57,392 bases of DNA from Bog-756 sp052143895 (GTDB lineage: Bacteria; Actinomycetota; Acidimicrobiia; Acidimicrobiales; RAAP-2). Below the pieces are notes generated by a model, which saw only the letters and a list, made by a program, of their open reading frames with translations, was not told the DNA's origin and did not search any database. The position numbers and the translations under genes are program-made. Where the stretch lies: assembly GCA_052143895.1 (NCBI GenBank), contig JBKQRT010000120.1, positions 1 through 57,392 on the forward strand, given 5' to 3'. Shown one piece after another: positions 49,275-57,392 of the stretch. Each line of letters begins with the position of its first letter. The first letter of the stretch is position 1.

Positions 49275-50816
49275 ATGGAACCGGCCCTTCCTCCCGCAGG
49301 TCCGGACGACCGGGAGCGCGTGCTCGAGGTCCTGCTCTCGACGGCGCTCGAGCCCGTGGTGGACTTCGTCGCCTGGTCCCCCCAGCCTGGCCGGTACGAG
49401 GTGGCCTCGGCCGACGGCCACCTCCGGTTCCGCCGTGACCGAGATCGCACCGGTGCGGGCGGGCGGATCGTCCCGCGATACCGGACGCTGGCGCTCACGG
49501 GAGCGAGCCCCGTGGCGCGGCAGGATCCGGCACACCTCGGGAGCCTGACCGACGAGATCGCGGCACCCCATCCGGATCGAGGATCCAACTCCTACCCGCA
49601 CGCCTTCGACCACATCGCCCAGCTCTTCGACCACCCCTCCGCACCCGACCTGGTCGTCATGCACAGCGCCGCGCACTACTGGGGCGATCAGGGCGGTCAT
49701 CTCGGCGAGCACGGCTCGCTCGGGGTGGTGCAGGCGCGTGCACCGTTCATCGTGGCCGGGGCCGGCGTCCATGCCCGGGGGATGGTCGACGCCTCCTGCC
49801 GACTGGTCGACGTGGCGCCGAGCATCCTCGAACTGCTGGGGTGCGGAGCGCCGTCGGGATCGGCGCCGTGGAGGAGGCTCGTGGCCCAGGACGGCGAGGT
49901 CCTCCACGACGTCGTCGCCCAGGCCGGCGGTGCCCGCCACGTGGTCGCCCTCCTCCTCGACGGGACCAATCCGAACGTGCTCTACGACCTGGCCGAACGG
50001 GGTGAGGCGCCCAACATCGCACGGCTGATGGGGCTCGGCACCTCATTCCGCTACGGCGCCGTGGCGTCGTTGCCGACGGTGACGCTGGCCAACCACACAT
50101 CGATCCTGACCGGCTGTCACCCCGGCCATCACGGCATCCTCCACAACGCCTGGATCGACCGGGCCACGGCCGAGCAGGTCGTGACAAACTCACCGCCCAC
50201 CTGGCCCACGGCCATGTCGTGGCTCAACGCGGGGATCGAGACCGTCCACGATGCCGTGCACCGCAACCGCCCGGGGTCGACCACGATCTCCATCAACGAA
50301 CCGTGCGACTCGGGGGCCGACTACTCGGTGTTCGATCTGATGCGCCGAGGAGAGCCCATCGACCGTCCACCGGCTGTGGACGAACTGCCCGACGCCACCG
50401 AGCGCTTCGTGCGCCCGAGCAAGGACTACCGCTGGTCCTCGCTCATCGACCATACCGCGGTCGATCAATTCTGCGGCATCTGGGGTGGTCGCTACCGCGG
50501 CCGCGACTGGCCGGTGCCGGCGTTCACCTGGGTCAACTTCACCCTGACGGACGCCGCCTTCCACGAGGGAGGTCCGTACTCCCAGATCGCCGCAGCCTCG
50601 GTCCGGGACACGGACGGACGCATCGGGCGCGTGCTGGAGGCCGTCGAGCGGTCCGGGGTCTTCGACGAGACGGCGTTCGTCCTCGTGGCCGACCATGGGA
50701 TGCAGCTCACCGACCCCAGGGTGACCGGCGACTGGGGCGCGGCGCTGTCCGACGCCGGACTGGCGGTGCGCGACGAGGGCTACGGCTTCCTCTACGTCGC
50801 CGGCTGCTCGGCATGA
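49275..50816 (+). CDS. Alkaline phosphatase-superfamily phosphodiesterase with rearranged domain order
   Basis: A 513-residue protein. The second half (from about residue 220) holds the front of a type I phosphodiesterase: VVALLLDGTNPNVLYDLAER (first metal Asp), ASLPTVTLANHTSILTGCHP with the likely nucleophile Thr, GHHGILHNAW, and FVLVADHGMQLTDP. The first half holds what is normally the back: GDQGGHLGEHGSLGVVQAR, APFIVAGAGV and RLVDVAPSILELLGCG. So the order looks circularly permuted or the result of a partial duplication. It should split phosphodiesters or phosphonates. The CoA-transferase gene follows 13 nt later and is probably cotranscribed. Confidence 0.75.
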   Translation: MEPALPPAGPDDRERVLEVLLSTALEPVVDFVAWSPQPGRYEVASADGHLRFRRDRDRTGAGGRIVPRYRTLALTGASPVARQDPAHLGSLTDEIAAPHPDRGSNSYPHAFDHIAQLFDHPSAPDLVVMHSAAHYWGDQGGHLGEHGSLGVVQARAPFIVAGAGVHARGMVDASCRLVDVAPSILELLGCGAPSGSAPWRRLVAQDGEVLHDVVAQAGGARHVVALLLDGTNPNVLYDLAERGEAPNIARLMGLGTSFRYGAVASLPTVTLANHTSILTGCHPGHHGILHNAWIDRATAEQVVTNSPPTWPTAMSWLNAGIETVHDAVHRNRPGSTTISINEPCDSGADYSVFDLMRRGEPIDRPPAVDELPDATERFVRPSKDYRWSSLIDHTAVDQFCGIWGGRYRGRDWPVPAFTWVNFTLTDAAFHEGGPYSQIAAASVRDTDGRIGRVLEAVERSGVFDETAFVLVADHGMQLTDPRVTGDWGAALSDAGLAVRDEGYGFLYVAGCSA

Positions 50817-50829
50817 CAGGTGGCGTGAC

Positions 50830-52209
50830 ATGAGCGAAACCGCGCACGAACTCCTGGTCACCATGCATGATGCGCTCGGTACGCCGAGTGTCCCCGCTCC
50901 GGTGCGCCTGCTGGAGGGAGGATCCCTCCCGTCGGTGTTCGCAGTGAGCGACCTGGCCCAGGCGTCGGTGGCCGTCTCCGGTGTGGCACTGGCGTCGCTC
51001 GTTGCCGTGCAGCACGATGTCGCCCCGCCGACCGTGACCGTCGACCGGGATCTGGCGTCAGCCTGGTTCTCGTCGTCTCTCAGACCGCAGGGCTGGGAGC
51101 TGCCGTCCCCCTGGGACGCGGTGGCGGGCGACTACGCCACCTGCGACGGGTGGATCAAGCTACACACCAACGCTCCCCGGCACCGGGCGGCGGCTCTCGC
51201 CGTCCTGGGCGTCCCGGAGGACCGCACGGCGGTGGCGGCGGCCGTCCGGGGGTGGGCGGCGGACGAGCTGGAGGCGGAGGTGGTCGCTGCCGGGGGTGCC
51301 GCCGCCGTCATGCGATCCTCGGCCGACTGGCGGCGCCACGCCCAGGGTCGCGCCGTGTCCACCGAACCGCTCCTGCACCTGTCACGGACTCCCGGCAGCA
51401 GCTCGGCGGCATCGGTCGGGTCGACCGAACGGCCGCTGCGGGGGCTCCGCGTGCTCGACCTCACCCGGGTGCTCGCCGGGCCGGTGGCGACCCGGCTGCT
51501 CGCCGGCTGGGGGGCGGAGGTCCTGAGGATCGATCCGCCCGACTGGGACGAGCCCGCCATCGCCCCGGAGGTCACCCTGGGCAAGCGGTGTGCCCGCCTC
51601 GACCTCCGCACGCCGGAGGGGAAGGACCGCTTCCTGCCGCTGCTCCGTTCCGCCGACGTCTTCGTCCACGGATACCGGGCCGATGCGCTCGACGGCCTCG
51701 GCCTGGGCGACGAGGTGCTCGACGAGGTGCGGCCCGGGCTCGTCGACGTGAGCCTGGACGCCTACGGATGGACCGGACCGTGGAGGTTGCGTCGAGGATT
51801 CGACAGTCTGGTCCAGATGAGCTCCGGAATCGCCGATGCCGGACGAGCCGCCGGTGGCGTCGACCACCCGGTGCCCCTTCCCGTCCAGGCGCTGGACCAT
51901 GCCACGGGATACCTACTGGCAGCGGCAGCGATCAGTGGCCTCGTCCTGCGCCGGATCGACGGCACCGGCAGCCGGTGGCGGGCGTCGCTGGCCCGTGTGG
52001 CCGCGCTGCTCGACAGTGCCGGGACGACCAGGGCCACGGAGGGAGTTCCCGCCCGGCGGGCATCATTCCGACGCGACGGTCCGATCGAGCGGACGTCGTG
52101 GGGGGACGCACGCCGCCTCCCGGCCCCGCTGCTCGTAGAGGGCGCCCCCCCGTCCTGGACCCTGCCTGCCCGCGCGCTCGGTTCGGACGAGCCCCGTTGG
52201 CAGGAATGA
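50830..52209 (+). CDS. CaiB/BaiF (family III) CoA-transferase with permuted halves
   Basis: A 459-residue protein. The usual family start, LRGLRVLDLTRVLAGPVATR then LLAGWGAEVLRIDPP, lies at about residue 200, followed by GKRCARLDLRTPEGKDRF, SADVFVHGYRADALDGLGLG and RRGFDSLVQMSSGIADAG. What is usually the back half comes first: VAGDYATCDGWIKLHTNAPR, then the small helical part with ADELEAEVVAAGG and a PLLHL-type loop. The catalytic Asp of the family (after LMQAxxG) is not obvious. It moves CoA between acids. ATG follows AGGTGG; the gene is 13 nt behind the phosphodiesterase. Confidence 0.75.
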   Translation: MSETAHELLVTMHDALGTPSVPAPVRLLEGGSLPSVFAVSDLAQASVAVSGVALASLVAVQHDVAPPTVTVDRDLASAWFSSSLRPQGWELPSPWDAVAGDYATCDGWIKLHTNAPRHRAAALAVLGVPEDRTAVAAAVRGWAADELEAEVVAAGGAAAVMRSSADWRRHAQGRAVSTEPLLHLSRTPGSSSAASVGSTERPLRGLRVLDLTRVLAGPVATRLLAGWGAEVLRIDPPDWDEPAIAPEVTLGKRCARLDLRTPEGKDRFLPLLRSADVFVHGYRADALDGLGLGDEVLDEVRPGLVDVSLDAYGWTGPWRLRRGFDSLVQMSSGIADAGRAAGGVDHPVPLPVQALDHATGYLLAAAAISGLVLRRIDGTGSRWRASLARVAALLDSAGTTRATEGVPARRASFRRDGPIERTSWGDARRLPAPLLVEGAPPSWTLPARALGSDEPRWQE

Positions 52210-52311
52210 CCGGCGTGGGTGCCCGACCGGTGGCGCGAGCCGCACATCCGGTCACGGCACGGACGGTGGCTCCTGAGCGCATGTCCCTGGACCTGGTCGA
52301 CCCGCGGACGG

Positions 52312-53613
52312 TCACGCCGGATCACCGTGGTGCCCTGCCGAGTGTGCTCCGAGACCGGTCCGCGTCCGCATAACGGGCGTGGTCGCATGCTCGGGTCGGT
52401 GCGCGACCAGGGTCCGGGCGAACGCGGCGTAGCGGGCCGCAAGTGGTGACGCGGTGAGCCCATGGGCGACGACGCTGAGGGTGACGGTCACCGTCACGAC
52501 CGAGACCACCCGTGCCGCATCGCTCGGAGCGAGGGAGTCGTAGGCGATCAAACCGAAGACGACGGATGCCAGGCCGCGGGGCCCGAACCATCCGACGAAA
52601 CCCACGGTGAACCGGTCGAGCCCCGAACCCCACAGCGCCATCGTGACGGGGATCATGCGTACGAGCGTCAACGCGAGCACCGCGAACAGGCAGTCCTGCC
52701 AGGTCGCGTGCCTGAACCCGGGCACCACCATCGCCGCGCCGAAGGTGAGCCAGACAAGGAGGGAGAGCAACCCTCCGGCCTCCTCGGCGAACGCCACCGT
52801 CGTCTCGAGGTCGGCACGCACCATGCTCCCGAAGGCCATCCCGGCGACGAAGGCAGCGACGAATCCGTTGCCGTTAGCCTCCAGAGCGGTGGCGTAGGCG
52901 AGGAGGGCCAGCCCGAGGGCGGCGAGCGGCCGGAATGCCGGAGCGCTCCATCCGTTGGACGCTCCGCGGGCAACCACCCAGCCACCCACGACCCCCATCC
53001 CCACGCCGATTGCGGCGCCGACCAGGAGCTCACGGGCAGCACCGAGCACGGACACGGAGTGGGCGACCTCCGTCGTGAGCGCCCCGGCCAGGAACAGGTT
53101 GACGAACGGGGTCGCGATCCCGTCGTTGAGTCCGCTCTCGACGTTCAAGAGACGCCGCACCCTGTTCGGGATCCGGTCGTCCCCCATGATTGCCGCGCCG
53201 AGTGCGGCATCCGTGGGCGCGACAATGGCCCCGATCGACGCGGCCACCCACAAGGAGATGCCCGGGACGATGCCGACGGCGGCAACGGTCCCGAAGCCGA
53301 TAGTGAGCGGGAGGCCGACAGCCAGGAGTCGGGTGGGCAGGCCGAGGTCGCACCGCAGCTCGTGGATATTGACCCGCGAGGCGTCGGTGAACAGCACGAG
53401 GGCGAGAGTGACCTCGGCGAGCGACCGGACGGTCGACGAGTGGGGATTGACGTGGACGATGGCAAGTGGACCGTGCGTGGTGACCAGCCCCATGACCAGG
53501 AAGGCGATGGCTGCACTGATGTACAGCCGTTCGATCCGGGCGCTGACGACGGCCCAGAGGACGATGCACGCGGCTGCGACGGCGAGCACCGCCGTGTCGA
53601 TACCGTGCGTCAT
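52312..53613 (-). CDS. CPA1-type Na+/H+ antiporter
   Basis: A 433-residue membrane protein with about 12 helices. CPA1 features are VTLALVLFTDASRVNI, GAIVAPTDAALGAAIM (the conserved transport Asp in APTD), RRLLNVESGLNDGIATPFV (the ESGLND motif), and WFGPRGLASVVFGL near the end. It exchanges Na+ or K+ for H+ across the cytoplasmic membrane. The cytosolic tail is short (about 40 residues) and lacks regulatory domains. ATG at 53613 has no convincing ribosome binding site. Confidence 0.9.
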   Translation of the reverse strand: MTHGIDTAVLAVAAACIVLWAVVSARIERLYISAAIAFLVMGLVTTHGPLAIVHVNPHSSTVRSLAEVTLALVLFTDASRVNIHELRCDLGLPTRLLAVGLPLTIGFGTVAAVGIVPGISLWVAASIGAIVAPTDAALGAAIMGDDRIPNRVRRLLNVESGLNDGIATPFVNLFLAGALTTEVAHSVSVLGAARELLVGAAIGVGMGVVGGWVVARGASNGWSAPAFRPLAALGLALLAYATALEANGNGFVAAFVAGMAFGSMVRADLETTVAFAEEAGGLLSLLVWLTFGAAMVVPGFRHATWQDCLFAVLALTLVRMIPVTMALWGSGLDRFTVGFVGWFGPRGLASVVFGLIAYDSLAPSDAARVVSVVTVTVTLSVVAHGLTASPLAARYAAFARTLVAHRPEHATTPVMRTRTGLGAHSAGHHGDPA

Positions 53614-53803
53614 TGGAGGCCGTGACGTCCTCCGCCGCCAGTCCGCGGCTTCACCGCGAGCGCCCGGTGGCTCACGTGGTCCAGCCGTCGAATCCGCCGA
53701 TCCACTTCCACCACCTCCTGGTCGGTGTGGGTCCGACCATGCCCGTCCTCGCTCGGGAGTGCCGCCGGCTGGGCCTATTCTTCTGCGCTGACGACGTGGC
53801 GGC

Positions 53804-55024
53804 TCACCGGGTGCCGAACGCATCGAGGCGTGCGCCGGACGATCCCATGAGAAAGAGGAAGTTGTCGACGTAGAACTGCTGTCGCACTTCCTCGCTGGCA
53901 TCTCCGAGTGAGGCTTCGAACCGCTCGATCGGCCTGCGACCGCCCTCGACGTGCGGATAGTCGGAGGAGAACATCGGGAGGTCGGCCCCACCCTGTTTGA
54001 TGATCCACCCCACGTCCTCTGTGGGATAGGGGGTGAAGCGGACCTGGCGATGCACGTAGTCGGACGGCCGCATCGACAGCGCCTGGAGCCGCTCCTCGTG
54101 GCGGACGAACGCGTCGAAGGCCGATTCCATCTGACGCAGCCACGACGGCACCCAGACCGCACCCTGCTCGATGACCCCGATGCGAAGGTCCGGGAACTGC
54201 TCGAGCACGCCGTCGAAGATGAGCGTGGCGAGCGTCTGGGCGGGTGGCACGGGAATTCCCATGTAGTCGACGGAACGGAAGTTCTCGTCGCCGCCGTGGA
54301 AGTCATGGGGGACGGGAAGTCCGTTGACGAAGTAGTTCGGATCGATCAGGGCACCGGTCCCTCCCACGTGGAACACGATGGGGATGCCCGCCTCTTCGGC
54401 CTGGGTCCACACCCCGAAGAGGTCACGGTGACTCGGCGAGAACGACGGGGGGCACCCGGACGCAACGAGCAGTGCAGCTGCACCCTGCGAAAGTGCATCC
54501 GACGTCGCCTGGATCGCCCGGCCCGGCTCGACCAGCGGGACGTAGCACGTCGGCAGCAGGCGGGGGTCGACGGAACAGAACTCGAGCATCCCGCGGTTGT
54601 GTGCCCGTGCCGCGGCGTAGGCGAGCTCCGTGTTTCCGGCGTGCTCCAGATCGTGCAGCCGACCGTTGTGGAACGTGTTGAAGACCAGTTGGCTGCTGAA
54701 GCCGAGGAGGTCGAGCGCTCGAGGCCGATCCTCGGGGATGAACGCACCGGTAGCGGCGAAGTTCTTCCGCGTCATGATCTCTGCGTCCTCGACGGCGCGG
54801 TACTCCTCGGAGGCATGGCGCTCCCGAAGTCGATCGAAGGAGGCGAGCAGGTCGCGCTGCTGCTCCTCGGGGCTACCCGTCTGTCGCAGCTCGTTACCGC
54901 TGGGGTACCTCAGCACCGGCAGGTGGTCGCGAAACCCCGGCTCGGCGTGATCGCGGAGCCACATCGGCGTCTCCATGAGATGGGCGTCGGCGTCGTGGAT
55001 CTCTCGGCCTGCAGCGTACGGCAC
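53804..55024 (-). CDS. Amidohydrolase 2 family (TIM-barrel) protein
   Basis: A 406-residue amidohydrolase_2. The N-terminal metal site is IHDADAHLMETP (DxH), the barrel has IPIVFHVGGTGALI and LRIGVIEQGAVWVPSWLRQM, and the acid is in MFSSDYPHVEGGRRP. The family decarboxylates or hydrolyses aromatic and cyclic acids. It differs from the other two copies in the window. GTG at 55024 is chosen because TACTGT ends eight bases upstream; the frame extends further but reads as noise there. Confidence 0.85.
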   Translation of the reverse strand: MPYAAGREIHDADAHLMETPMWLRDHAEPGFRDHLPVLRYPSGNELRQTGSPEEQQRDLLASFDRLRERHASEEYRAVEDAEIMTRKNFAATGAFIPEDRPRALDLLGFSSQLVFNTFHNGRLHDLEHAGNTELAYAAARAHNRGMLEFCSVDPRLLPTCYVPLVEPGRAIQATSDALSQGAAALLVASGCPPSFSPSHRDLFGVWTQAEEAGIPIVFHVGGTGALIDPNYFVNGLPVPHDFHGGDENFRSVDYMGIPVPPAQTLATLIFDGVLEQFPDLRIGVIEQGAVWVPSWLRQMESAFDAFVRHEERLQALSMRPSDYVHRQVRFTPYPTEDVGWIIKQGGADLPMFSSDYPHVEGGRRPIERFEASLGDASEEVRQQFYVDNFLFLMGSSGARLDAFGTR

Positions 55025-55032
55025 GGAGCCCC

Positions 55033-55038
55033 ACAGTA
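55033..55038 (-). promoter_or_regulatory. Putative -10 element (TACTGT) before the amidohydrolase
   Basis: On the minus strand TACTGT, eight bases, then the GTG at 55024. Confidence 0.4.
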
Positions 55039-55307
55039 CGCGGTGTGCTGCCGAGCTGCCGGACAACCGGTCGGTGTCGGCGGACCGGCTTGCTGGGGGT
55101 CGGTCCGCGCCGGAGCGTGCGCTGTACGCCCTCAACGGCCCGATCGACGGCATCGAGGCGACCCAGAACGTTCGAGGCTACTTGCCGGTGGTCGCCACCG
55201 AGGAGCGACCACCTTCGGGGGTGCCGGGTGCACGGGTTCCGATGCGGAGGCCCCGATGCCTGCACCGTGAGGCCGGTCGTGAGTGGCCGAGCTCCGTGTC
55301 ACGTCCA

Positions 55308-55335
55308 GCCGACGGCCGACGGCCGACAGCCGATG
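55308..55335 (+). repeat. Four tandem heptamers (GCCGACG type)
   Basis: GCCGACG, GCCGACG, GCCGACA and GCCGATG follow each other without gaps in the spacer. It is a small microsatellite with no evident role. Confidence 0.7.
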
Positions 55336-55418
55336 CCGCGGCGCCCCATTGTCACGGGGTCAGGTCGTCAACGCAGGAACCTGCTCGATAGGGCCAAGTT
55401 GCTCATCCGGCCCTCACC

Positions 55419-57392
55419 TCAGAAGTCCTGCTCATGGAGGGGAAAGGCATCGGTGACGACGGTGACGCGAACGCTCGCCGGAAGGGCCGTTCCAGCAGGG
55501 ATCCGCAGCGCCGCCCTTGCGAGCTCCCCACCCGGCCCCGCCGTGATAGCAGTGGACGCCTTGTAGTCGAGTGGCACGAGTTCACCCGACACGGCATCGG
55601 TGAGGACGATCGTGACGACGTGTGCACTCGCCAGGTACCGGGCCCCGGGCGCCACCGCGAACTTCGCCGTGGCCGAGCCCGCCGCGCCCGCGGTGGGACG
55701 TGTCAGCGTCAGGGAGGTGACATTCAGCCCGTTGGGAGCGCTGGAGGCGCCGCCCGAGGACGGATAGCCGGAGGCGAGGAACGTGCCGCTGGCCGGGAGG
55801 TCGCCAGCGCCGTTGCACAGGTCGGTCAGCTGTAGGAGCAGAGGCCCGTAGTAGGGGACATCGGCGCAGTGCGCGACCCCGAACATGCTCGAGCCCGGCT
55901 CGGCCACGAGGTCGCTCCCAAGCTGCATCCGGAGCGTGAACAGGCGCATAGGGACCGGACCGAAGCTGAAGGGTAGCGTCACGCTCGAGGCCGAGACGGA
56001 GACGAGGCTGTCGTGATAGGTGCCCTCCAACGGGAACGCGAACGGTGTCGAGGGGTCGGCGACCAACTGACCGTCGGCTCCACGGTCACCACCGACGACG
56101 AACATGAGGAGGTGCCCGTTGCCGTTCGAGTCCGGCGGTGAGATCGAGAGCGGGGAGGCGATCCAGTCGTAGCTGGCGAAGCCGATCTGATTGACGCTCG
56201 GGAGGAAGGAGGGCAGTGGGATGGCCATCCGGGTGAGGTTCAGCGCGCTGACCTGCTGCGGCCCGACGGTGAGCGGCAGCGTCTTCGCGCGGCTCGGCAA
56301 TGCCGCGAGCATGAGTGTCGTCTGCACCGACCCGGTCGAGCCGTCGCCGAGGGGCGGCGGCGACACCCGGTAGGCGCCCCCGATCGTGACGGTATACCTG
56401 GTACCCGGGGTGAGGAAGCCGTCCGGGACGACGAAGAGATAGTGCCCGTCGCCTGACAGCGACGTCGAGAAGGGAATGGGTGGGGTGATCGTTACCGAGG
56501 GCTGGCTCTGCGGCTCGAACGCAGCATCGACGCTGACCCCGCTGCGCCGGACGACGAGGCGGAACGGGAGTACCGACTCGGGTGCCACGTCGAGCGTTGA
56601 AGCGGTCTCGGTCGAGCCGCCCGGCGTCACGAGGTACGCGGCAGTGACGTCCGGCGGGAACGTCCCACCAGGACCCACGGCGCAGCGAGCATCCTGGTGG
56701 TGCAGGCAGTAGTCGTACGGCACATACCAGATCGAGCCGTCCTCGCTGCCGATGGTGATGCCAGAGATACCGAGCGCGGGAGAGCTGTTCAGATCATTGC
56801 GATCGCGGAACGCGGGTACGGACGATGTCGTATCGAACGACCACCGTCGTTGCCCGGTGGCCGCGTCGAGCGCATACAGGCGCCCGTCGCCCGAACCCAC
56901 GTAGACGATGTCGCCGGCCGGGTCGCCGGCCGGGGCCCCGCCGATCACCGGCGACGAGCGGATCACGTCCCCGGTGTCGTAGCGCCAGAGGAGCTGACCG
57001 GTCGGGCTGAGGGCGTACACGGATCCGTCGGTCGATGCGGCGATTATCTCGTTGGTCTGCCCCGCAGCGTTGTCGAGGAGCGCCGGTGAGCTGTAGATGT
57101 TGTCCGCCGTCCGGAACGTCCATTCGACCGCTCCACTATGGCTGTCGATGGCGTACACCTTGCCGTCGAACGACCCGCCGTACAGTGTGCCATTGCTGCC
57201 GAGCGCCGGTGAGGAGATGACGAAGTTGGTCGTCCCGACCGACCACTTGAGGTGGCCGCTGGCGTCGAGGGCGAAGATCGAACCGGTGAGGGAGCCCCAG
57301 AAGCTCGTTCCGTCGGGTGCCACTGCGGCCTCGGTCCAGACCGAGTTACCGGTCAGGTACTCCCACGACAGGGAGCCGTTCGGGTGCAGGGC
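55419..57392 (-). CDS. PQQ-like beta-propeller protein (N-terminus beyond right edge)
   Basis: About 657 residues are visible; the frame is open to the window edge, so the N-terminus (probably a signal peptide) is missing. The first 210 or so residues contain propeller repeats of the PQQ/YVTN type: GSIFALDASGHLKWSVGT, GKVYAIDSHSGAVEWTFRT, GSVYALSPTGQLLWRYDTG and GRLYALDAATGQRRWSFDTT. A region of about 440 residues follows that is beta-rich, with no family I recognise, and several Gly/Ser/Pro stretches. The repeats lack evidence for actual PQQ binding; related proteins are often scaffold or binding proteins outside the cell. Confidence 0.8.
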   Translation of the reverse strand, partial: ALHPNGSLSWEYLTGNSVWTEAAVAPDGTSFWGSLTGSIFALDASGHLKWSVGTTNFVISSPALGSNGTLYGGSFDGKVYAIDSHSGAVEWTFRTADNIYSSPALLDNAAGQTNEIIAASTDGSVYALSPTGQLLWRYDTGDVIRSSPVIGGAPAGDPAGDIVYVGSGDGRLYALDAATGQRRWSFDTTSSVPAFRDRNDLNSSPALGISGITIGSEDGSIWYVPYDYCLHHQDARCAVGPGGTFPPDVTAAYLVTPGGSTETASTLDVAPESVLPFRLVVRRSGVSVDAAFEPQSQPSVTITPPIPFSTSLSGDGHYLFVVPDGFLTPGTRYTVTIGGAYRVSPPPLGDGSTGSVQTTLMLAALPSRAKTLPLTVGPQQVSALNLTRMAIPLPSFLPSVNQIGFASYDWIASPLSISPPDSNGNGHLLMFVVGGDRGADGQLVADPSTPFAFPLEGTYHDSLVSVSASSVTLPFSFGPVPMRLFTLRMQLGSDLVAEPGSSMFGVAHCADVPYYGPLLLQLTDLCNGAGDLPASGTFLASGYPSSGGASSAPNGLNVTSLTLTRPTAGAAGSATAKFAVAPGARYLASAHVVTIVLTDAVSGELVPLDYKASTAITAGPGGELARAALRIPAGTALPASVRVTVVTDAFPLHEQDF

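Larger units (their letters stand above)
55025..55418. other. 394-nt spacer without a gene
   Basis: No coding sequence is supported here. It holds the putative promoter of the amidohydrolase, an 8-bp inverted repeat with 11-nt loop (GGTGGTCG at 55187-55194 and CGACCACC at 55206-55213), and four tandem heptamers (55308-55335). Any terminator of the PQQ-propeller gene should lie at its right end, but I see none. Confidence 0.6.

Noticed and set aside
53613..53873. Possible 86-codon plus-strand gene between the antiporter and an amidohydrolase
   Set aside because: It overlaps the 3' end of the amidohydrolase, has no ribosome binding site or -10 hexamer, and its product has no recognisable pattern.

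Overview
The window is very GC-rich (roughly 70 percent by eye), densely packed, and uses many GTG starts. Its gene content (two WS/DGAT acyltransferases, TreT-type trehalose synthase, a mycothiol-type DinB/MDMPI protein, ECF sigma factor with a membrane partner, DUF2510 and LppX-like secreted proteins) points to an actinobacterium, most likely an Acidimicrobiia-like lineage; a G1 (acid-active family) peptidase fits an acidic habitat. This taxonomic call is inference. No rRNA, tRNA, CRISPR array, IS element or phage gene was seen.

Layout. 1-1.5 kb: a DUF2855 gene running off the left edge, a DinB-fold protein and an SRPBCC protein. 1.5-3.4 kb (minus): a three-gene cytochrome b6-like membrane complex with no Rieske or cytochrome c gene beside it. 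3.6-7.1 kb (plus): ECF sigma factor, membrane/low-complexity anti-sigma candidate, secreted G1 peptidase and secreted GH114-like glycosidase, chained by overlapping stops and starts. 7.1-11.5 kb (minus): two wax ester synthase/DGAT genes, a phasin-like protein with a histone-H1-like tail, and an alpha/beta hydrolase, a probable storage-lipid locus; then treT and an LppX-like protein. 14.25-17.84 kb (plus): a large protein with a DUF47/PhoU-like C-terminus overlapping a PPDK-like protein that lacks the pyruvate/PEP domain. 17.9-24.5 kb: lactate dehydrogenase, a decayed AI-2E transporter, a DUF2510 membrane protein, hydrolase, FAD oxidase and P450. 24.7-26.6 kb: an OLD-family ATPase with a damaged Toprim site. 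26.7-33.3 kb: small catabolic genes (SnoaL, two amidohydrolases, nitroreductase, SRPBCC, MDMPI-type protein) and a DHA2 exporter. 33.3-38.8 kb: GH4 glycosidase, BadF-type sugar kinase and GH38 mannosidase, a glycan-use locus. 38.9-41.7 kb: a broken CocE/S15 hydrolase and a broken small gene. 41.7-57.4 kb: lipoprotein hydrolase, aldo/keto reductase, cupin, K+ channel-like protein, membrane protein, aldehyde dehydrogenase, copper monooxygenase-like secreted protein, a rearranged phosphodiesterase next to a rearranged CoA-transferase, Na+/H+ antiporter, another amidohydrolase, and a PQQ-propeller protein running off the right edge.

Two organising features stand out. First, at least ten genes have a TAnnnT/GAnnnT hexamer ending 6-9 nt before the start codon and no Shine-Dalgarno sequence, as expected for leaderless transcripts; I used this to choose several starts. 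Second, four point lesions (three single-base indels and one in-frame amber) break three genes, two of them within 2.7 kb, so either local gene decay or assembly error should be considered. The best candidates for undescribed biology are the DUF47-PPDK pair (14251-17840), the phasin/H1-tail lipid locus (7079-10462), the sigma-driven secreted hydrolase cassette (3621-7098) and the Rieske-less cytochrome b6-like complex (1547-3434).
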